Below, piece by piece: positions 1 to 5,296 of a stretch of DNA of 5,296 nt (within the stretch, counting starts at the first letter, position 1; each line of letters begins with the position of its first letter). The position numbers and the translations under genes are program-made. The stretch covers positions 1-5,296 of the forward strand of contig JACDDX010000144.1 in NCBI GenBank assembly GCA_013816685.1. Direction: 5' to 3'. The DNA comes from Gemmatimonadales bacterium (lineage in GTDB: Bacteria > Gemmatimonadota > Gemmatimonadetes > Gemmatimonadales > GWC2-71-9). The notes under the pieces are model-generated. The model had not been told where the DNA came from, searched no databases, and saw only the letters and a list, made by a program, of their open reading frames with translations.

Positions 1-389
1 GTGCTGAGCGCGGCACCGCCGACGCCGGCACCGGCATTGCCCCACACGCGGGCGAGGCTGCACCCGACCGCGACGGCAAAGGCGAGCGGGGCCGCAAGGC
101 CGGCGTGCACTGCGCCGAGGGTTCCGAGCGCGGCGGCGGCCGCGGCGGCACAGGTGAGCACCGCCATGGTGACGGCGCGCGTACGATAGGGACCGCCGCG
201 ATCGGCAAGCGCGTTGCTGAAGCCGGCCAGACTCATCCAGGTGCCACCGCCCACCCCGAAGAGCGCGTCCACCACGAGGGGTACCACGGTGGCGATGGCC
301 GCCCGGAGCCCGGCCGCCCAGGCGGGACGAGCGGGTTCGAGCGCGGCAGCGGCGCGCACCTCGTGGAGCGCGCGGCGAAGCGGCGTCAC
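1..389 (-). CDS. FUSC-family inner-membrane protein (N-terminal part, cut by window edge)
   Basis: Reading the minus strand from a GTG at 389 gives 129 codons with no stop before the left edge, so the C-terminus is missing. The N-terminus is cytoplasmic-looking and basic (TPLRRALHEVR), followed by hydrophobic stretches at about residues 28-48, 73-93 and 95-112. Between the first two lies a segment with W51 and the motif RGGPYRTRA (residues 64-72). That order, a first helix starting ALRAA-like, then a short loop with a Gly-Pro-Tyr-Arg-x-Arg pattern and an Ala-rich helix, is typical of FUSC/YccS/aromatic acid exporter-type proteins. Family members are thought to export or handle aromatic acids and similar compounds, but the substrate here cannot be told. 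GTG 389 is the first possible start after an in-frame stop at 453-455; no clear Shine-Dalgarno precedes it, so a later start is possible. The gene is divergent from the hybrid kinase. The family call is from pattern recognition of an incomplete protein. Confidence 0.7.
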   Translation of the reverse strand, partial: MTPLRRALHEVRAAAALEPARPAWAAGLRAAIATVVPLVVDALFGVGGGTWMSLAGFSNALADRGGPYRTRAVTMAVLTCAAAAAAALGTLGAVHAGLAAPLAFAVAVGCSLARVWGNAGAGVGGAALS

Positions 390-471
390 GCAGACGGGAT
401 CGGGCGGAGGGCTGGGAGGGCGAGTGCGCGAGGGCTGGTCACGGCGGGCAGGCTAGGGACAGCCTCGACCG
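390..471. other. Short divergent intergenic region between FUSC and the kinase
   Basis: These 82 bases separate the two divergent starts and would have to carry promoters for both genes. The stretch is very G-rich on the plus strand, and I see no AT-rich -10 element or operator-like inverted repeat. A CTAG at 453-456 gives an in-frame stop upstream of both genes, which bounds both start choices. A purine-rich AGGGA at 455-459 lies 12 bases before the kinase GTG and could be a weak ribosome binding site. Confidence 0.4.
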
Positions 472-2913
472 GTGTCAACGCCGCGCGGCAGGATGTGCTG
501 GCCTCCCGCACGGCAGCCATCTATTCTTCGGCGACTCATCCCGCGGAACGACTTCCCACCGCACTCCGAGGACGCCAGCATCCCCCAGCCCAGGGCTCGG
601 GTTGCCATATCGCCGACCGCTACCGTCCTCGTCGCCGAGGAAAACGACGGGAGCCGCGTCGCAATCACGCGTCCGCTCCAAAATGCGGGCTACCGCGTAG
701 TGGAGGCGGCGACCGGCGCGGGCGCGCTGCGATTGGCAAAGCTGGAACGTCCCGACCTGGCCATCCTCGACGGTCTCCCCGATCTCGACGGCCTGGCGAT
801 AACCGGCCGACTCCGCGCCGACCCCGCCACCCGATCGCTCCCGATCCTCTTCATTTCGCGGGTCAGTGAAGGCGGCACGGCGCAGGCGCGCGCGTTGGAG
901 GGCGGGGCAGACGCGTGGCTTCCCCATCCGCCCGATCCCGAGGTGGTGGTCGCAACGGCGCGGGCGCTGCTCCGGGTGAGCCGTGCCGAAGCGACGCTGC
1001 ATGCGCACGAAGCCCGAACCCGGATGCTGCTGGAACAGGTTCAGGAACACGCGATCTTCCTGCTGACTCCCGACGCCCGGGTCGCGAGCTGGAATGAAGG
1101 CGTGAGGCGCGCCCTCGGCTACGACGAGGACGAGTTCATCGGCCTCGATGCGCGCGCGCTTTTCACCCCGGAAGATCGTGTCGCCGGAGTGCCCGAACAG
1201 GAACTCGCCACCGCGCGCGCCACCGGTGTGGCGAGCGACGATCGCTGGATGCTACGAAAAGACGGCACCCGACTCTGGGCGTCGGGCGCGACCAGCGCAC
1301 TGCGCGACCACGGCGACCAGCTCGCGGGCTACGCCAAGGTGCTGCGCGATCTCACTGAGACCAAACGGGCGCAGGACGCGCTGCGGGACAGCCAGCACCG
1401 GCTTCAGATCGCCGTGTCCACCGCGCGGCTGGGCAGCTGGGATCACGATCCATCTACCGGCGCAGTCACCTGGCTGCCGGGCACGGCCGCGCTGTTCGGC
1501 CAGCCGGAAGGCGCCTTTGCCGGCACGGCGGACGCCTTCCTCGATCTCATCCATCCGGACGACCGAACCCGGGTTCGCGAGGCGATCCTCACACCCGATC
1601 TCGAGGCCGAACGGGGCCTCGAATTCCGGGTGCTGCGGGCGGACGGCGCGGTGGCGTGGATCTACGGCACCAGCCAGGCGCAGCCGGAATCGCCGGGGCG
1701 CATCGCGCGCGTCGTCGGCGTCGGCATCGACGTCACGGAACAGAAGATGTCGCAGGAGCGGGTGCAGCTCGCGGCCAAGATGCAGGCGGTCGGACAGCTC
1801 GCCGGCGGAATTGCACACGAGATCAACAATCAGATCATGGCGCTGATGGGCTTCACCGAATTCCTCGGGACCAGCCTGCCCGCCGAGGATGCCCGGCAGA
1901 ACGATCTCGCCGAGGTCACCAAGGCGGCCAAGCGGGTGGCGTTCATCACCCGGCAGCTGCTCGCCTTCAGCCGTCAGGAAATGCGGCAGATCACGACCTT
2001 CACACCGAACACCGTGCTCTCCGGCATGGAGGGGCTGCTCCAGCGGGTGCTCGGTTCCGACTTCGCCTGTCTGCTCGAGCTGGACCCGCGGGTGGACGCG
2101 GTCGAGATGGATCCGGCACAGTTCGAGGGAATCATTCTCAACCTTGCCCTCAATGCGCGCGACGCCATGCCGCGCGGCGGGCGGCTGACGATCTCGACCG
2201 GCGCGCTGCAGATGGACGACGCCTTGCAGCAGACGCACGAATCAGTGGAGATCCCGTTGGGCCGGTACGTGCGAATCACGATCAACGACACCGGACACGG
2301 CATGGACGAAGCGACCCGCCAGCGCGCGTTCGAGCCGTTCTTCACCACGAAGCCCGTGGGCCAGGGCACCGGGCTCGGCCTTGCCAGTGTGTACGGCGTC
2401 GTCAAGCAGAGCAACGGGTTCATCTGGTTGGAGAGCGCGCCGGGTCGCGGCACCACGGTCCACATCGACCTGCCCGTGGCCCAGGCGGACGCTGTGCCTG
2501 CCGATGCCCCGTCGCCCGGGCACGACCACCAAGCCGGTGCCGGGACGGTGCTGCTGGTGGAGGACGAGAACAATCTCCGCGACGTGCTCTCCCGCATGCT
2601 GGTCCAGGAAGGCTTCCGGGTGCACGCCGTGAGCGACGCTGCCACAGCGCTGGCGGCACTCGCCGATCGGCCCCGGCCCGATGTGGTCCTCACCGATCTC
2701 GTCATGCCGGGGATGAGCGGGTGGGAGTTCGGCCAGGGTCTGGCCCGCACGATGCCGGATCTGCCGCTGGTGTACATGACCGGCTATGCGGAGGAGGAAG
2801 TGATCCGGCGGGGCCTGTATCAGCCGGGGGCGACGCTGCTGCGGAAGCCGTTCACGGCACCCGAGCTCGCCGCCACGCTCAGAGATGCCCGGCTGACGGC
2901 TCGGCGGCCCTGA
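472..2913 (+). CDS. Hybrid sensor histidine kinase, REC-PAS-PAS-HisKA-HATPase-REC
   Basis: The 813-residue protein has no transmembrane segment and no signal peptide, so it should sense in the cytoplasm. In order: a poorly conserved Pro/Arg-rich leader (1-48); receiver domain 1 (about 50-168, D100 in the usual phosphoacceptor place); PAS 1 (about 183-303, ending in the PAC-like motif around 286-299); PAS 2 (about 305-427, with the motif HPDDR at 361-365); HisKA with phosphoacceptor H449 in GGIAHEINN; HATPase with N-box N557/N561, G1 box DTGHGM (606-611), F box FEPFFTTK (620-627) and G2 box GQGTGLGLA (630-638); receiver 2 (about 691-806) with D742 in LTDLVMPGMSG, T770 and K792. By family logic H449 autophosphorylates and passes phosphate to D742 and perhaps to other partners. 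The stop at 454-456 limits the start to GTG 472 or ATG 493; 472 is chosen because of the weak AGGGA at 455-459, while a purine run directly abuts ATG 493. No cognate DNA-binding regulator is adjacent, so the output is unknown. Confidence 0.93.
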   Translation: MSTPRGRMCWPPARQPSILRRLIPRNDFPPHSEDASIPQPRARVAISPTATVLVAEENDGSRVAITRPLQNAGYRVVEAATGAGALRLAKLERPDLAILDGLPDLDGLAITGRLRADPATRSLPILFISRVSEGGTAQARALEGGADAWLPHPPDPEVVVATARALLRVSRAEATLHAHEARTRMLLEQVQEHAIFLLTPDARVASWNEGVRRALGYDEDEFIGLDARALFTPEDRVAGVPEQELATARATGVASDDRWMLRKDGTRLWASGATSALRDHGDQLAGYAKVLRDLTETKRAQDALRDSQHRLQIAVSTARLGSWDHDPSTGAVTWLPGTAALFGQPEGAFAGTADAFLDLIHPDDRTRVREAILTPDLEAERGLEFRVLRADGAVAWIYGTSQAQPESPGRIARVVGVGIDVTEQKMSQERVQLAAKMQAVGQLAGGIAHEINNQIMALMGFTEFLGTSLPAEDARQNDLAEVTKAAKRVAFITRQLLAFSRQEMRQITTFTPNTVLSGMEGLLQRVLGSDFACLLELDPRVDAVEMDPAQFEGIILNLALNARDAMPRGGRLTISTGALQMDDALQQTHESVEIPLGRYVRITINDTGHGMDEATRQRAFEPFFTTKPVGQGTGLGLASVYGVVKQSNGFIWLESAPGRGTTVHIDLPVAQADAVPADAPSPGHDHQAGAGTVLLVEDENNLRDVLSRMLVQEGFRVHAVSDAATALAALADRPRPDVVLTDLVMPGMSGWEFGQGLARTMPDLPLVYMTGYAEEEVIRRGLYQPGATLLRKPFTAPELAATLRDARLTARRP

Positions 2914-3438
2914 CCCCCCTGCCCCGTCCCGAGGACCCCACCACGTGCAGGGAGCGGTCCGCCGCAACCACTCCCCGATACTGCGCCTCCTCGAACAGCG
3001 ACAACCCGCTCACATCCGCGTGCGCGAAGGACATCCGATCGTCGGCTTCGGCGAGCCGCGCGCGTGAGGTTGCGGTGAGATAGCCGGGTACGGGACGCAC
3101 CATGGCGTGGGGATGCCGCCAGAGATCGATCCGCGTCACGCAGCCGGCGATATCGCGATGAGCGCGGCCGAGGTCGGCGAGGATCAGGTCGCGCCACTCA
3201 GCCCACGAGGTCGAGGCCAGCCGGCTCCGCGCGGCAGCGGGCGACTCGTCGCTGAAGGCATGATACCAGGTCCAGGCGGTGCCCCGGGCACGGTGGCGAG
3301 CGACTGATGCCTCGTGTCGACGTAGCCCAGCGAGCGTGAATCGTAGACGACATTGTCCCAAGCGGGCTCGGCGTCGCGCGATGATAACTCCGGCCGGCGC
3401 GCGAGCGTCAGATTCCGGTGAGCCAGGGCGAGACGAGG
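2879..3438 (-). pseudogene. C-terminal remnant of an FAD/NAD(P)-dependent (amine-oxidase-like) oxidoreductase, frameshifted
   Basis: Two adjacent minus-strand frames together spell the C-terminal part of an oxidoreductase family usually near 500 residues long. The first piece (3438 to about 3297) contains AHRNLTLARRP and then AWDNVVYDSRSLGYVDTRHQ, a hallmark block. The second piece (about 3295 down to 2939) continues with RGTAWTWYHAF, WRDLILADLGRAH, the HAMVRPVPGY block and FAHADVSGLSLFEEAQYRG, the typical end of the family, where the isoalloxazine-contacting C-terminal segment lies. The shift between frames fits one missing base near 3288-3301. The N-terminal Rossmann/FAD-binding half with its GxGxxG is absent, so the product could not bind FAD normally. 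Beyond about 2939 the frame runs about 20 codons further, antisense into the end of the kinase gene, and stops at 2879-2881. The family normally reduces or oxidises an amine-like substrate; the exact substrate is not known to me. Assignment is by remembered motifs. Confidence 0.75.
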
Positions 3439-3465
3439 CAGCATGCGGTCGAACCGCACCGCGGC

Positions 3466-3756
3466 CGGATTCGGCTGGCTGGCGAATACCCCCCGCGGGG
3501 CCGGCGCGGCGCCGAGGCCAACGGCGGTGTAGACCTCGCCCGCGGCCAGATAGTCGCCGACCGACCAGGTGATTTCCTCGTCGGTGACTTCCGATGAGAG
3601 CATGCGCGATGGATCGACGTAGTCGGCGCAGGTGACACGGTCCCCCGTTCGCACTTCCCACGGGAACTCCCCGATGACGTAGACCGTCTCCGCCTCGACG
3701 GTCTGAAAGTGACGGAACTCGCCGCCGTCGAGCAGCGCGGACGACTGGTCGGCATC
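3466..3756 (-). pseudogene. C-terminal remnant of a DUF4178-domain protein
   Basis: About 97 codons match the last part of DUF4178 proteins as I remember them: GGEFRHFQTVEAETVYVIGE, then the FPWEVRTGDRV block, the DYVDPSRMLSSEVTDEEITW block, SVGDYL, and a closing GVFASQPNP. Family members are several hundred residues long, often with two DUF4178 units and cysteine-rich zinc-ribbon-like CPxC modules; none of the cysteine modules is present here. There is no start codon with any ribosome binding site in front, and the frame differs from that of the SPFH fragment upstream. Downstream it continues with no stop directly into oxidoreductase sequence at about 3438-3465, so its own stop codon and the intergenic DNA are gone. 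DUF4178 has no established biochemical function; from memory it neighbours SpeD-like, spermidine-synthase-like and DUF350 genes. The piece is too short to be a working copy. Confidence 0.75.
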
Positions 3757-4093
3757 ACGCCGGAGCGCCGGGAGGCGTACCTGAATCAGCAAAGGCCTGC
3801 GCCGCGTCGGCGATGATAAGCGCGCGGAACTGAGCCTCGATGTCGGCGGCACGGACGACGGGGCTCTCGAAGCCGAACGTCGACGATTTGAGATTGGTGA
3901 GAACGGGCAGCGTACTGGTCGTGAGCTCGTAGCGGCCCGGGCCGAACGCGTCGGCGGCGACACCCTCGTTGACGAAGAGCGCGAGTTGCGACGGTCGCAC
4001 GGTCAGCTGCGCACCGTACTGGATCTCCATATCGGCCATCGGATACCGCACCGCGAGGACGTTCTCGCCCGGCTCGGTCCCGGCTGAATTACC
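3755..4093 (-). pseudogene. Front fragment of a YdjI-like SPFH (virion-core/antifreeze-like) protein
   Basis: The open frame begins directly after a TAA at 4094-4096 and ends at TGA 3755-3757. From 4078 to 3860 it reads TEPGENVLAVRYPMADMEI, then YGAQLTVRPSQLALFVNEG, FGPGRYELTT, LPVLTNLK and FGFESP. These are the conserved early blocks of the bacterial SPFH family that includes Bacillus subtilis YdjI, which works with PspA in membrane-stress protection. Family proteins are roughly 300-400 residues and start about 17 residues earlier with a short amphipathic leader ending in IEW-like sequence; that leader is replaced by unrelated codons and the stop. After FESP, where intact homologues continue into the core of the SPFH domain, the frame carries 34 unfamiliar Ala-rich residues. 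These might derive from the SPFH C-terminal tail, but I cannot show that. A GTG at 4051 is the only early start and would remove conserved residues. I read this as a double-truncated remnant. Confidence 0.8.
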
Positions 4094-4184
4094 TTAGTAC
4101 GCTTCGGTCCATTCCGGCGGTCGCGGCGATCGCGCTCGCTCGGTGTTGGACAGCCATTTTCGGTCACCGCCACTGCCCCTCGCG
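4094..4184. other. Intergenic stretch between the remnant region and the glucan synthetase gene
   Basis: About 90 bases with no gene. It contains the only AT-richer patch nearby (about 4087-4099), which could hold a promoter element for either strand, but I find no -35/-10 pair with proper spacing. It ends directly at the glucan synthetase start, and no Shine-Dalgarno sequence is visible before that ATG, so translation may be leaderless or rely on another start. The original beginning of the SPFH gene would be expected here on the minus strand, but I do not find it in any frame. Confidence 0.4.
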
Positions 4185-5296
4185 ATGTCACAACCGGTCC
4201 TCTCCCGGCTCTTTGGCCGCCCAGCCGCTGGCCGCGAGGATTTGCTCGCCGGTCCCATCCGGGGCGAGTTGCTCGGCGCCGAGCATCTGGCCGAACGCGC
4301 CCGCGTGCTGGCCGCCGGCCAGCGGCTGGCCCGTCGCGGACGCGCCGACCGCCGCACCCTGCTGCTCAATCGCCTCGACGCCACCCGGCGGATTCTCGAC
4401 GAAGTCCACGCCCGCCTGGAGGCGGTCGCCGCCGGCGACGGGGACGTCACCCCCGCCGGTGAGTGGTTCCTCGACAATTACCACGTCATTCAGGAGCACA
4501 TCCGCGAGGTCCGCGAGAGTCTGCCGCGCGGTTACTACCGCGAGTTGCCCGAACTGGCTCCCGGCGGATCGCTCGCCGGCTATCCCCGTGTGTACGAGCT
4601 CGCGATCACGCTCATCTCACACAGCGAGGGACGGGTCGCCTCGGACAACCTGAATCTGTTTACGAGCGCATTCCAGGACGCCGCGCCGCTCTCGATCGGC
4701 GAGCTCTGGTCGATACCGGCAATGCTCCGGCTCGGGCTCATCGAGAACGTGCGACGGATGGCGCTGCGGACGGTGCAGCGGCTCGACGAGGTGGACGCGG
4801 CCGACAGCGCCGCGGCGCACATCCTCGCCGCCGGCGAGCAGGGCGCGGGCGCGCTCCGGACCGCGCTCGACGACTTCGTCGCCCACCCGCCCGCCTTCAC
4901 GCCCGGCTTCGTCTCCCGGTTCCTCTCTCAGCTGCGGCTGACCCATGGCGCGTTCCCGCCGCTGGTCACGCTGGAACAGTGGATCGCCGACGAAGCGCTG
5001 CCGGCGGAGGAAGCGGGCGCGCGCTCGGCACGGCGGCTGGCGCTGACGCAGCTCACGATGGCCAACAGCATCACGAGTCTGCGCACGATCGGCCGGCTGG
5101 ACTGGAAGGGGTTCGTCGAGCGTCAAAGCATCGTCGAGGCCACGCTGCGCCGCGATCCCGCCGGGTACTACGACCAGATGACATTCGCGACCCGGGACCG
5201 CTACCGTCACGTCGTCGAGCGCATCGCCAAGCACACCGGCCTGTCGGAACGTGCGGTGGCCGAGCGCGCAGTGGATCTGGCCCGGTCGTCACGGCA
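4185..5296 (+). CDS. ndvB: Cyclic beta-1,2-glucan synthetase, NdvB/ChvB-like (N-terminal part, cut by window edge)
   Basis: An uninterrupted frame of 370 codons from ATG 4185 runs off the right edge. Characteristic blocks are WFLDNYHVIQEHIREVRE (94-111) followed by LPRGYYRELPEL, then the AGYPRVYELA segment (131-140), PLSIGELWSIPAMLRLGLIE (168-187), and NSITSLRTIGRLDWKGFVE (294-312) followed by DPAGYYDQMTFATRDRYRHV (324-343). These are the N-terminal region of the very large (about 2,800 residue) inner-membrane enzymes that build cyclic beta-1,2-glucans from UDP-glucose, with a GT84 glucosyltransferase part and C-terminal GH94-like phosphorylase domains that lie beyond this window. In Rhizobium and Brucella the product acts in the periplasm in osmotic adaptation and host interaction. 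In-frame alternatives are GTG 4143 and TTG 4146 after a stop at 4095-4097; ATG 4185 is preferred because homology-like sequence follows it, though no ribosome binding site supports it. Members from other phyla are sometimes named glucoamylase-family or GH94 proteins, so the exact product is inferred. Confidence 0.88.
   Translation, partial: MSQPVLSRLFGRPAAGREDLLAGPIRGELLGAEHLAERARVLAAGQRLARRGRADRRTLLLNRLDATRRILDEVHARLEAVAAGDGDVTPAGEWFLDNYHVIQEHIREVRESLPRGYYRELPELAPGGSLAGYPRVYELAITLISHSEGRVASDNLNLFTSAFQDAAPLSIGELWSIPAMLRLGLIENVRRMALRTVQRLDEVDAADSAAAHILAAGEQGAGALRTALDDFVAHPPAFTPGFVSRFLSQLRLTHGAFPPLVTLEQWIADEALPAEEAGARSARRLALTQLTMANSITSLRTIGRLDWKGFVERQSIVEATLRRDPAGYYDQMTFATRDRYRHVVERIAKHTGLSERAVAERAVDLARSSR

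Noticed and set aside
105..869. Long plus-strand open frame of about 250 codons
   Set aside because: It overlaps FUSC on the other strand and the kinase in another frame, its composition is Arg/Gly/His-rich shadow-like, and it shows no recognisable motif.
1252..2238. Long minus-strand open frames opposite the kinase, also 1974-2777
   Set aside because: They are antisense to strongly conserved PAS, HisKA and HATPase blocks and have no domain signal; high GC content makes such frames common.
3408..3758. Minus-strand frame starting with an ATG that overlaps the SPFH-fragment stop (TGATG at 3754-3758 read on minus), resembling translational coupling
   Set aside because: This frame is Ser/Arg-rich and out of register with the DUF4178 motifs, which are in the next frame; the overlap is probably chance.
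2879..4093. The idea that this is one novel multi-domain protein or a new system
   Set aside because: The three pieces lie in different frames with stops between them, have no usable start, and each lacks its functional core; a remnant or assembly artefact explains it better.
4087..4100. AT-richer patch considered as a promoter -10 element
   Set aside because: No properly spaced -35 element was found on either strand.
4094..4120. EWTEAY followed by a stop on the minus strand, reminiscent of the IEWTEPGE-like start of SPFH proteins
   Set aside because: Only four residues agree, no leader precedes it, and the spacing to the real SPFH block does not fit a simple frameshift.

Overview
This is a high-GC bacterial window with strongly GC-biased third codon positions. 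The mixture of families fits Gemmatimonadota or another high-GC environmental lineage. That is an impression from gene content and protein style; no rRNA or marker gene is present to confirm it.

Layout from left to right: (a) 1-389, minus strand, the N-terminal end of an FUSC-type (fusaric acid resistance-like) inner-membrane protein that runs off the left edge. (b) 472-2913, plus strand, a complete soluble hybrid histidine kinase of order REC-PAS-PAS-HisKA-HATPase-REC, divergent from FUSC. (c) 2879-4093, minus strand, about 1.2 kb with no intact gene. It holds three collinear fragments of different protein families: the front part of a YdjI-like SPFH protein, the C-terminal part of a DUF4178 protein, and the C-terminal part of an FAD/NAD(P)-dependent amine-oxidase-like oxidoreductase. 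(d) 4185-5296, plus strand, the first 370 codons of a cyclic beta-1,2-glucan synthetase (NdvB-like), running off the right edge.

Region (c) is the unusual part. SPFH, DUF4178 and this oxidoreductase family belong, from memory, to a conserved bacterial neighbourhood that also carries spermidine-synthase-like, SpeD-like and DUF350 genes. Here all three are compressed into one strand, each lacking most of its length. An in-frame stop precedes the SPFH fragment, DUF4178 runs in frame straight into the oxidoreductase, and a one-base frameshift lies inside the oxidoreductase. The simplest reading is an operon collapsed by internal deletions, or a mis-assembly that mimics this.

The intact genes suggest sensing (hybrid kinase), transport (FUSC) and periplasmic or cell-envelope glucan synthesis (NdvB). 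They do not form an operon: the orientations are minus, plus, minus (remnants), plus. No RNA genes, CRISPR arrays, insertion sequences or convincing terminators were seen.
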